Assembly: GCA_009602725.1 (NCBI GenBank)
Contig: WELB01000023.1
Coordinates: 795,977 to 859,976 of the forward strand
From: Spirogloea muscicola
Taxonomy: Eukaryota; Streptophyta; Zygnematophyceae; Spirogloeales; Spirogloeaceae
Reading direction: 5' to 3'
Length of the DNA: 64,000 nucleotides
The stretch's first letter is position 1. Every line of letters starts with the position of its first letter. The notes beneath the pieces were generated by a model that had not been told where the DNA came from, did no database searches, and saw only the letters and a list, made by a program, of their open reading frames with translations. Positions 1-8,330 of this stretch are shown piece after piece. Made by a program: the position numbers and the translations under genes.

Positions 1-1787
1 CTGCGACATTGGCAACCACTACCCGACCATCTACAGTCATAAGGACAAATGTCTCATCCTCCCCTGTGCTGCCTTTGGCCCCTGAATTTGCTTGTGAATT
101 GGATGCCACGTCCTCCACATCCATCTCAACAGCAGCGCCTACACTCTGCCAAGCGCGAGACTCATCAGCAGTAGCAACCGAGGCGGCTAGCGTAGGTGGT
201 GCACTTCTCCTTCTCTCATAGTCCCTCTTCTTCCTCCTGCCCTTCTCACTGGCAATCCACTTGCTGTCGAGGAGCTCAGCTACCATGAGTGCCCTCTCCT
301 TGGCCTGCTCTGGAGTATCTGTTGCTTTCCCCCTCCTCTTGCCTTGAGCACCACCTTTTGAGTTTACTGGGGTCCGTGCTGCAGCTGCTTGCTCAGATCG
401 GTCCGAGGCTGATGAGCCAGCCGAGGCCTGCTTGTCAAGAGGTGCGGATACAGCAGGACGTGACCTCCAGCCCCACCATCCCCAAGATTTTCGATCTTGC
501 AGGTGCTGCATTGAACATTGCCAACAGTACAGCATCAGTACAGGTCTGCAATGCAGATGTCACAAGAGGTAACAGTATGCTGCATGTGCCTGTCAAGATC
601 ACCTTTGCTGTCTCTTTGCCTTCCTTCTGCTGGCTTGCCTCCAGAAAGAGCTTGGCAGACATGGGAGCCTCCCTGCATATGCAGGTGACTGGACAAAGCG
701 TAAGCGACGTGGCAGTGCATCTCTCCTGCTGCCAATGATAGGCAACAGTAGCAAGGCATTGCTTCATTCCAATATAACCTATGGCTGACCTTAAAGCAAC
801 CGAAGCCTTCTCCACAACCTGATGCCACGCAAGCTCCTTTTCAATTTCCTGCTTGAGTTTCATATCCTCCTCTGTAAGGAATTCTGACATATTCACAGAA
901 TCCACAGAGCTGGACCTGTCCCGTGCTCCCAATGCAGGCTCGTCTTCAGCAGCGACGACTTGTTCGGAAGTGCAGGCCTCCGCTTCCATTGGAGAGTCTG
1001 GGGCAATATCTGCGTCTGAAGACTCGCCTTCTGGATGGCGGAGGGCATCTGGCAGCTTCACAAGGTTCTCGTCCTTGCCACTCTGGACATCATCTACAGA
1101 GTTCTGCCGAGAAGTCTGGACATCATCTGTTGAGTTCTGCCGAGAAGGTGCTGCTGACGTAGTAGTGGACATCTCTCCAGCCTCAAGTAGCAGAGGCTCC
1201 AGGGAGGGTCCTCCATCCTCTGCTGGAAGCGGGTCAAACAGCGGGTCATACGTGCCTTTCCTGTCCTCTTGCTATTCAACTCTTGACTGGGAACGTGTAG
1301 GGTTGCTCAGACGCTGAACCAGCTCAATGACTGGCAGTGCAGGTCATTTCATAAGGAAGGTCCAGCTGTGAAGCACACACCTCGCTCGTCCGCGTCCTGC
1401 AGGAAGTAGGCCTCGCCCTTGTGGTCGAGGAACATAGTCAAATTGGCTTCGACACCGTCCACCGCGATCTGGACGACCTTCTCGCGCCGCTTGAGCACGC
1501 CCTGGAACTTGCCGAAGCGCACGTACCAGGGCGACGTCTGCAAGGCCGCCAAGGCCGTCGGTGTACGTCAGGTGAAGCCAGAGCCATGCGGCCGAGTTCC
1601 AAGCTTCTCGGCGGCAGCTTGAGGGCCTAGGCGCCTGCGCGAGCTGCGGCAAAGCGGCTGGCAGGGCCACCTTGAAGGTGCCATCCTCCTGCTCGACGAC
1701 GATGATGTCCACGGCGCCGCCAAAGGGGTGGAAGGGCCCGGAGACGGTGTACAGGCCCTGCGAGAGGAAGCGCCCCGCGGAGTACAT
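1..1787 (-). CDS. PAH: Lipin-type phosphatidate phosphatase, N-terminal part (gene runs off the left edge)
   Basis: Lipins dephosphorylate phosphatidate to diacylglycerol at the ER/nuclear membrane. The ATG at 1787 opens exon 1 (1787-1671) with [20 protein letters not shown], the plant PAH1 N-terminus (Arabidopsis has [20 protein letters not shown]). Exon 2 starts at 1537 (CTTGCAG acceptor) with [16 protein letters not shown] and ends near 1390 after [12 protein letters not shown]; together these form the N-lip domain. Exon 3 (about 1271 to 800) is acidic and Ser-rich and contains a repeated SRQNSxDDVQ unit. The last visible exon (about 427 to 1) has basic KRRGK and [13 protein letters not shown] runs, then [13 protein letters not shown], which lines up with the plant VLVSIDGH block. 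The catalytic HAD domain (DIDGT) would lie beyond base 1. The joins between exons 2, 3 and the last are uncertain (phase 0 after DADERG fits). Family assignment is firm; activity cannot be judged here. Confidence 0.9.
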
Positions 1788-2160
1788 GCCGGCGGGGCGG
1801 GCGCCGCGGTCATGGAGGGGGGGCCCCGGCGCGGCCCGCGGGGGGGGATGGGGGGAGCGGCGGCCCCCCGCGCCACGGGGACCCCCGCGACGGCGGCAGG
1901 AACGGGGGGAGACGGTGTTGGTGACTGGGCTGATACCAGGCCGCGCCCGACGGTCGGGGGGGGGCGGCGGAACGTGCTCGCCGCGATGGGCATGGGACAG
2001 TGGGTCAGGTACATGGGTCAGGCCGCACGCGACAGGGGGTGGGGAGCTTCGCCTGCCTTCGGACCTTGTCCACTCTTTCCGGCCCCTCCGAACCCTTGTC
2101 CATTCCTTTTGGGCTGGCTTTTCGCAGCCCTTGCCGCCATTCAGAGTGCCACTTCTCTCT
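1788..2160 (-). promoter_or_regulatory. GC-rich 5' flank of the PAH gene
   Basis: Directly upstream of the lipin ATG lie several G6-G8 runs on the + strand and a very GC-rich leader. No TATA box is obvious. From about 2050 it passes into LINE 3' UTR-like repeat (GGGCTGGCTTTTCGCAGCCC near 2110), so the unique promoter is only about 250 bp long. Open frames here are composition artefacts. Confidence 0.4.
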
Positions 2161-2168
2161 CTTTCTTC

Positions 2169-2250
2169 CTGCACTCGACTCTGCCTGAACAATGTATTGG
2201 CTTGAATTGGCCTCCCTTTCAATTCATGCGCCCCGCGCGCCTTCTCTCTT
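2169..2250 (-). repeat. SINE-like element, truncated copy
   Basis: Reverse complement of the 5' half of the element at 11235-11388: CTGCACTCGACTCTGCCTG through the GCGCCCCGCGCGCC end. It abuts LINE 3' UTR material on both sides. Confidence 0.75.
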
Positions 2251-2252
2251 TC

Positions 2253-2374
2253 TTACCATAGCATCCTCAGGCCCCTTTGTAGCTGCTCACCGCTCTAAGG
2301 CCCCTCTGAACCTTTGTGAATTCTTTTTGGGCTGGCTTTTCGCAGCCCTTGCCCCCATTGGGAGTGCCACTTCT
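2253..2374 (+). repeat. Left arm of a 120-bp inverted repeat (LINE 3' UTR sequence)
   Basis: Reads GCATCCTCAGGCCCC, then GGGCTGGCTTTTCGCAGCCC, then GGGAGTGCCACTTCT. The reverse complement lies at 2627-2747 with only about two mismatches. The same sequence recurs at 14984-15092. Confidence 0.85.
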
Positions 2375-2426
2375 CTCTTTCTGAGTGGCGAAGTAACACT
2401 CCACCAGACAGAAATTGCGCGCCCAT

Positions 2427-2476
2427 AGAGAAGAGGGGCTGGCAAAGCCAGCCTAAAAACAATGGACAATGTCCAA
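2427..2476 (+). repeat. Double-hairpin module
   Basis: GGGGCTGGCAAAGCCAGCC followed by AATGGACAATGTCCA: two short perfect hairpins in 40 bases. Related modules occur at about 20 places in this window, mostly beside LINE tails. This one lies in the 252-bp spacer between the inverted-repeat arms; the rest of the spacer resembles the sequence at 15500-15640 and 63880-64000. Confidence 0.7.
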
Positions 2477-2626
2477 AGCCAAAAAGAGGTGCCGAAAAAG
2501 GACTACGCTACCAAACACGACAACATACTAGGGAAGCTCAGTACCCACCACTCATCAATAGACGACAGTCCATTCACTCCCGTCGGGCGCGCCGCTCCGG
2601 GCCTCGCTTCCCGCCGTTGGGCCGAA

Positions 2627-2747
2627 AGAAGTGGCACTCCCAATGGGGGCAAGGGCTGCGAAAAGCCAGCCCAAAAAGAATTCACAAAGGTTCAGAGGGG
2701 CCTAAGAGCGGTGAGCAGCTACAAAGGGGCCTGAGGATGCAATGGTA
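2627..2747 (-). repeat. Right arm of the inverted repeat; proximal 3' UTR of the LINE at 2770-4710
   Basis: On the minus strand this follows the LINE stop codon at 2770 after about 20 bases. It carries the hairpin GGGCTGGC...GCAGCCC, which shows that this repeat is LINE 3' UTR sequence. Confidence 0.8.
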
Positions 2748-4710
2748 AAACAGGGGGAGGATGGATCACTCAATAAGTACGAGTGAGGAGCCTCAGATCT
2801 GACAGACTAGCGGCCGGGAAGCTATCACCCTGACGAAAGCCAGAGCCCGCAGCGAGAGCACGGCCAGCTCGCAGATGCAGAGCGTGGGCCATGGACCGCT
2901 GCAGGGATACAGAGAGGCGCATCCGATATACCTGAGCCCACGAGCCCGCGGCGTTGAAGTCGGCTGGCTCGCCGCGTCTGCGGGACACAGCCCGCCGCGC
3001 AAGCCTAGCCAATAGGTCAAGCCACTGGGACCCAAGAGCCCCGTGCACGTCCACCGCCAAGGGGACGAACTCGTCGGCAGGTGGGTGGTCGGAGTGCTTG
3101 GCCGCCTTGCAGCGAGCGGCCTTCGAGGCAGCGTGGCCGGCCCGCGAGGCAGAGAGCCCCAGGTTGGAGCGGTCGACCACATCGGTGGTGACTACATCGG
3201 CTATGATCCGCGCGCCACCTCCCGGCGTGGACGCCACCAGGTCCACACGACGCGTATGGTGTCCGTCAGCCCTCTCGAGGATGGGCATGACCGAGGCGTT
3301 CTCCATCGCTACCGTGTAGCCCGCCTCCTGAAAGATCCCGAACATAGCATCACGCAAGAGGTCGTGCGCAGCTGTTCGTTCGCCTCCAGTGGCGCAGCGG
3401 AGGAGATGCGCCGCCAGCTCCGCCGGGTCCGTCGACCGCTCCCCACATTCGCACTGCAGCACGCCCAGCAGGCAGGGCGGGGGGAGGCCCAGCAGGCGAT
3501 GCGTGGCCGTGCGGAACAGCTCGTCCGGCAGCCTGAGCGCATCATACAGTGGGAGCGCAGAGAGCCAGGCTGCCGCGCCGGGGGAGGCGGCCGACAGCAG
3601 CCGAGCACGGCCGCGCACGTCGCCTGCGGGGAGGAGCTGCAGCGTGTCCGTGAACGTCGCCTTGTCCACAGCAGCCATGTATCGCGCCTGCGCCTGCGAG
3701 TCGGAGGTGTGGGCGAGGTGAGCGAAGGGGACCACGCTCTCTGCAAGGGCCGGATGCTCCGCGAGTAACCCGTCCTGGGCTGAGCGGAGGGCCTCCTGGA
3801 AAGGCAGCGAGCCAGTCGCCACCTCCTCCACAACCTGCTGCAGCAGGGGCCGCCCATCATGGAGGAAGCGCTGCGCCACCGACGTGGCGACCTGTGCCCA
3901 ACTGCCGAGGAATGCTGGCCTGCAGACGCGCGCGAGCGAGCGGCAGCCGAGGCCGCCCTGGCCAGGGGGCAGTGTGGCCTGGAGCGTAGCGGCTGACGAG
4001 GCAAGGAAGCCATCGTGGCGGATGAGGGCCGCCGCGCCCTCCATGACCCCCGTGTCGAATGTGGTGTAGGCCGCCAGCACCGCGGGGCAGGGAGGGGTCG
4101 TCCGCGCCAAGTAGTGAGGACGCTGCACAATGCATCGATTGAGCATGGCAAGCGCCAGCTGCATGTCCTGCAGCTCGGGGAGGCGGGCCACTGGCTGGAG
4201 GTGCTCCTGAAGGCGGACGCGCAGTTGCCCGTCGACGAACGCTGGCGTGCCGAACGGGACCCCAAGGATGGTGAGGCCGCTTGGGGGAGTTTGGCACCCA
4301 GGCGGCAGGGGCAAGGCGGCAGGGAGGACACGCGGCGACCACGCGGTACACTTCTCCGGGCGGATGGTCATGCCAAGGGCGGCCAGCTGCTGCTGGAAGG
4401 TGACGGTGGCTGCCGAGACCTCCCCCGGGCTGCCGACGAGCGTGGTGTCGTCGGCGTAGGACGGCAGAAGGACGCCAGGGTGCGCCGCCGCGGTGGCCCT
4501 GAGAGCGCGGCTGTGAGCCAGCGCGAAGAAGAACCCTGCTAGAGGATCCCCCTTGCGTGTGCCCGTCCTCGACTGCAGCGTCTCCATCTCGCCACTCCCT
4601 GTCCGCCATAGAAGGTCGCTGGGCTGGCCGTAGCCCAGGCGGAAGAAGGGGATGAGGGACGGGAAGGCCGCTCGCAGCTCCTCGGCGATGGCGCTGCGCT
4701 CGACGCCGAA
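2627..4710 (-). mobile_element. Non-LTR retrotransposon (LINE, family A), 5'-truncated
   Basis: The coding part starts in mid reverse transcriptase (near 4710, GVERSAIAEELRAAFP) and runs through RT, a zinc-finger-like block and a restriction-like endonuclease to the stop at 2770, followed by the 3' UTR. A second copy in the same orientation lies immediately upstream (4895-5722). 5' truncation is usual for LINEs; this copy is defective because the RT finger motifs and any N-terminal ORF are missing. Confidence 0.85.
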
Positions 4711-4890
4711 AGGTAGCTCGAGACGGGGTGGCGGACGGTGGCGGAGAGGCGCTTCGAGCCACTCGGCGGACTGGGGAATGAGGCGCCGGGGTCGGGCGGG
4801 GGAATCTTCGCCCACGGCCCCCCTCCCTCCAACCCCGGCCGACGTGGCGCCTCCCTGCCGGACAGCCCCAACGCCCGTCCTTCCTGCCAC
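2770..4890 (-). CDS. LINE reverse transcriptase / restriction-like endonuclease ORF, truncated
   Basis: The frame is open for 706 codons, but its first codon is GTG and the first 60 or so residues are probably not element sequence. In order: RT palm motif TRKGDPLAGFFFALAHS, catalytic YADDT, thumb region GMTIRPEKC, then CECGERSTDPAELAAHLLRC (C-x-C-x12-H-x3-C finger), HDLLRDAMFGIFQEAGY, and the endonuclease core RRVDLVASTPGGGARIIADV, then AVDVHGALGSQWLDLLARL. This RT plus C-terminal Zn-finger plus PD-(D/E)XK-like order is that of R2/HERO/NeSL-type LINEs (the algal Dualen/RandI group also carries such an endonuclease). The C-terminal 80 residues (RMRLSVSLQRSMAHALHLRA) recur in all family A fragments in this window. 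Confidence 0.85.
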   Translation of the reverse strand: MAGRTGVGAVRQGGATSAGVGGRGAVGEDSPARPRRLIPQSAEWLEAPLRHRPPPRLELPFGVERSAIAEELRAAFPSLIPFFRLGYGQPSDLLWRTGSGEMETLQSRTGTRKGDPLAGFFFALAHSRALRATAAAHPGVLLPSYADDTTLVGSPGEVSAATVTFQQQLAALGMTIRPEKCTAWSPRVLPAALPLPPGCQTPPSGLTILGVPFGTPAFVDGQLRVRLQEHLQPVARLPELQDMQLALAMLNRCIVQRPHYLARTTPPCPAVLAAYTTFDTGVMEGAAALIRHDGFLASSAATLQATLPPGQGGLGCRSLARVCRPAFLGSWAQVATSVAQRFLHDGRPLLQQVVEEVATGSLPFQEALRSAQDGLLAEHPALAESVVPFAHLAHTSDSQAQARYMAAVDKATFTDTLQLLPAGDVRGRARLLSAASPGAAAWLSALPLYDALRLPDELFRTATHRLLGLPPPCLLGVLQCECGERSTDPAELAAHLLRCATGGERTAAHDLLRDAMFGIFQEAGYTVAMENASVMPILERADGHHTRRVDLVASTPGGGARIIADVVTTDVVDRSNLGLSASRAGHAASKAARCKAAKHSDHPPADEFVPLAVDVHGALGSQWLDLLARLARRAVSRRRGEPADFNAAGSWAQVYRMRLSVSLQRSMAHALHLRAGRALAAGSGFRQGDSFPAASLSDLRLLTRTY

Positions 4891-4894
4891 TTGG

Positions 4895-5722
4895 CCCGCC
4901 CGCCCGGTCGCTTTCGGGCTGGCTTCTCACAGCCCTTGCCCTCATTGGGACGCCACTTCTCACAGCCCTTTCCCCATTGGGCAAACACAGCCATGGACCC
5001 TTTACTGGAAAAGAGTCTTCCTTCTGTCTTCTTGTCCATTCTTTTTGGGCTGGCTCTGCCAGCCACTCTTCTCTATGGGCGTGCACATTCTTTGGGCTGC
5101 CCTTTCACTTTCCCTTTTTTCCTCTATGGGCGAGCACTTTCTTCTTTCACAGCCCACAGCCCAAAAGTTTTGACGAAGTCCGAAGGGCCAAAACCGCTGT
5201 CTCAGATAGGATAGGATTGACCACTTGGTAACCTCGAGTGAGGAGCCGCGAATCCGAAAGACTAGCAGCCGGAAAGAGAACAGTGCGTCCAAAGCGCGGA
5301 AAGCAATCCCCCTGACGAAAGCCAGAGGCAGCAGCTAGAGCACGACCAGCACGCAGGTGCAAGGCGAGGGCCATGGACCGCTGGAGGGAGGTGGAGAGGC
5401 GCACACGACAGACCTGAGCTAGCGAGCCAGCGACGTTGAAGTCAGCCTGCTCACCTCGCCTGCGGGACACAGCGTTGCGCAAGCCGGGCCAACAGGTCGA
5501 GCCACTGGGACCCGAAAGCCCCGTGCACATAGACGGCCAGGGGTACGGACTCGTCCCCTGCTGGGTGGTCTGCGCAGCTTCGTCGCTTTGCTGCGAGCGG
5601 CGTTCGCCGCTGCATGGCCAGCCCTCGAGGCGCCCCGGAGTGAAACGGTCCACCACACACTGTGGTGACAACGTTGGCGATGACGCGCGGGCCGCCGCCC
5701 GGCGTGGTGGCCACCAGGTCGA
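4895..5722 (-). mobile_element. LINE family A, second copy: tail plus 3' UTR
   Basis: From about 5722 to 5228 the minus strand encodes the endonuclease end and tail in shifting frames (ATTPGGGPRVIANVVTT, PLAVYVHGAFGSQWLDLLA, RMRLS-like tail, LHLRAGRALAAASGFRQGD). The 3' UTR 5227-4895 holds at least three hairpin modules, including GAGTGGCTGGCAGAGCCAGCC. Frame changes show that it is decayed. Confidence 0.75.
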
Positions 5723-5728
5723 CCCACG

Positions 5729-6105
5729 GTGTGCAAGGCTGCTAGAGGGAAAAAGCGCAAATGTGCAGTTCATCCTGCCGGTGATGAGTTTGTGGCACTG
5801 GCGATGGACGTGGACGGGGCATTTGGCAGTTGGTGGCTGGACCCTCTGCAGCCCCTTCGAAATTTGTTCATTCCACTTCCTGAGCTGGCCAATCACAGCC
5901 ATCACCTTCTACTGGACAAGTCTTTATTTCTCTCTGCAGCGGCTTGCATGATGGGGCCATCGATCATCGGCAGGGACAGCAAGGTCAGCTGCCCGGCTTC
6001 AACGCCGCCAGATGTCCAACGTGAGGCTATCCATATCCTTCCAACGGTCCCAGCTCACGCAGTGCACTAGCGGGCAGGCCGCGCTTAGCTGCTACTTCTG
6101 GGTCT
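5729..6105 (+). mobile_element. LINE family A remnant in opposite orientation
   Basis: The plus strand encodes HPAGDEFVALAMDVDGAFGS and WWLDPLQ, the same endonuclease-end block as in the minus-strand copy ending at 5722, so the two meet head to head. Weak tail similarity (VRLSISFQRSQ...CTSGQAALS) follows near 6010-6100. Strongly diverged. Confidence 0.6.
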
Positions 6106-6522
6106 GGTCGGAGTGCATCCTTTCCAGCTGCAAGTTTCTTAGACTTGCGGCTGCTGACGCAGGGTTACTAAGCTCCCACTCGCTGTGGCCTCTTGCATAG
6201 CTGTGTCGTTTTGGCGCCTTCCGGCCCTTTGGACCTTGTTAATTATTTCTTGGCTGGCTTTTCACAGCCCCCGCCCCCTTTGGAAGAGCTCACTCCTTTC
6301 ACAGCACTTGCTCCCTTGAAAGTGCTGCTTCTCTTCAACGGATGCTGCTTGTCCACTCTTGTTTATTCTTTTGTGGCCTGGCTTCCACTTTACACTTTCA
6401 CACTTGCAGTTGCGTGCAGGCCGTGCCCTGGCTGCAGCCTACGGCTATTGGCTATCTATCTGGCTGCTAGTAAATTTGGACTTTGGCTGCTTACCAGAGT
6501 CACTGAGCTATCATCCTTTGGG
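6106..6522 (+). repeat. Degraded LINE tail and 3' UTR debris
   Basis: Contains a hairpin module (TTGGCTGGCTTTTCACAGCCC near 6250) and the tail signature LRAGRALAAAYG near 6420. No intact gene. Confidence 0.5.
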
Positions 6523-6664
6523 TACTAATGTCATCTTAGGTACCTTAGATTAGGTCTCCGTATTATGTAGCATTGTTTAGTCTGCACTCGACTCTGCCTG
6601 AACAATGTATTGGCTTGAATTGGCCTCCCTTTCAATTCATGCGCCCCGCGCGCCTTCTCTCTCC
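6523..6664 (-). repeat. SINE-like element, near full length
   Basis: Reverse-oriented copy of the element at 11235-11388: starts TACTAATGTCATCTTAGGTA and ends CCCGCGCGCCTTCTCTC. About 95 percent identical by eye. No target-site duplication is evident around it. Confidence 0.8.
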
Positions 6665-6929
6665 CTTAGTGATACCTGCGTGCTATCCGCTGTCCGTCTC
6701 TTCTTCTTTGTCGGATTTTTCAAGTGCCCACTCGTGGGTACTTACGCCACACTGTTACTCAGCCACCTTAGCAAAGGGCTTCCTCTTAAGTAGCCCCGAC
6801 TTCTGCAGAACTCTGAGCTCATCAACACCGACACGACAACCCTGTCTCTTTGCATCGACTTTGAATGTCATCAGACATAGGAATGGCTGCTACAGTGTCT
6901 GAGCGGCAAGTTTCCATTCCACGTGTGTA
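6665..6929. other. Intergenic stretch, nothing recognised
   Basis: No conserved coding block or repeat was recognised on either strand. Confidence 0.4.
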
Positions 6930-7850
6930 CTAACACCAACTTAAGTCCAACTTCTGCAGGCCAAAGGTGCCATTAAGCAGATACAAGTGATAGCCCCAGA
7001 GCCCTGCAACGAGACGCACATATATTCGACAATGATTGGACTTGGCGCAAATACGGCAGGAACAAAATGAAGAGCTCGCCAAATCCTCGCAATTACTTCC
7101 ACTGCAGTCTGGAGGACTCTGACCAGCCATGCCTGGCATAGAAGCAATGGAGTTTCTAAGGACGACAAGAATGTGCTTGTTGTCCCTTATTAATGCTATC
7201 GTACCTTCGATTGCGCATATTCCCACAAAAGTCGAACACCCTAGATTGGGCATTGGTAGGCTTGTCTCGCGTCCAAAGATCATGTGGCCTCGTGCATTCC
7301 ACTGCATTATTTGACCACCTGCTCGTGTAATGTGTGTCATGGCTTCAGCCCAGGACTCAGGTGGAGTAGAAGGATGGAAAAATTAAGATTGGCAGTCTTC
7401 ATCACAGATTTGTTCCATCTTCTATGACTACACTAATTGGCGACGGTAATATGCTGACATTTGCCGGTGTATGCCTTGTTTCTGAGTTGTAATCCACTTG
7501 GATTGATCGATGTGCTGTCTGGTCGTTCATCCTATTTCTCCCAACTCTCTTGCTTCTTTTTGTGAAGCAGGCGAGCCAGCACATACAGCGTCAACTGCTC
7601 CCTAGCTACCATCTGGAAGTTGTCGTACGAGCACCGCATTCAGGTGGAAGTCCCATGAGGATGGTGAGCACCTGATTCCTAGCTAGAACTGCCTCTCCAA
7701 TGTTCCGCGATTGCAGCGCCAAGCCTTCACTGTTCCCACAAAGTCCTGTACAGGCTCGTCTTCCTTATCGCGTACATTCTCCAGGCCCCTGTCAGGATGG
7801 AACGCGCTGTCACTTTTACCAATCTCAAACTTGCCTTTAAGGTCAGACAT
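6930..7850 (-). mobile_element. Ty1/copia-like LTR retrotransposon fossil (gag- and protease-like pieces)
   Basis: On the minus strand a gag-like piece (about 7850-7540) precedes a piece resembling the copia protease/pre-integrase region (about 7400-6930), in the order expected for copia gag-pol. It is broken, with several breaks, and no flanking LTRs were recognised. The divergence suggests an old insertion. Assignment rests on recall of short family patterns and is tentative. Confidence 0.45.
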
Positions 7851-8330
7851 TTATCTCGTTTGCGAGTGGCTCAACGATGATGCAGACCAGCTAGTCCTCA
7901 GGTGGATTGACTTCAGTGGTACTAGCTAGAGCGTTCTTCCCAGAGGTCGGCTGACAGAGCTCTGAATTTGCTGGGGTTCTACAGCACCCCCATAAGCAGC
8001 TCTGTTGCCTTGTACCTCCAGATTGTCTAGTATGCATGCATGACAGCTTGGGAGTGAAAACGGGCTACGAAGCAGCCCAGCTGGCCCAATCTTAATGGTT
8101 ATCAGAGCTGACTACATTTCGCATTGCATCTCCCTATTACCTTCGACAGCCGCCACCGCCGATTCTTGTTTTCCCCAACAAAAAGTACTCAGCTTGCCAT
8201 TTTCCCTTTCCAAAGGACCAGCAGCTCGCCCTCGACTCGGTGGTACCGACACAATTCAGCTTATGGCGGCAGACAGATCAACATTCATATAGGCTCAGCT
8301 CGCACTCAAGGTGGAAAGCAGCAAAAGCTT
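7851..8330. other. Intergenic stretch, nothing recognised
   Basis: No ORF here shows a recognisable domain. The right boundary at about 8331 is where similarity to 11847 onward begins. Confidence 0.4.

Noticed and set aside
435-1172. Resemblance of the [15 protein letters not shown] segment to the TFIIIB subunit BRF1
   Set aside because: Upstream exons are unmistakably lipin N-terminus and the downstream VLMTVDGR block fits plant PAH; the BRF1 similarity is just a charged helix.
1344-2222. 292-codon minus-strand ORF over the lipin first exon
   Set aside because: Only the part from the ATG at 1787 to the donor at 1671 is lipin. The rest is GC-rich leader, intron and shadow of exon 2.
5700-5740. 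Twin priming (5' inversion of one LINE) to explain the head-to-head copies
   Set aside because: Both sides carry the same protein block, which one inverted copy would not normally do.
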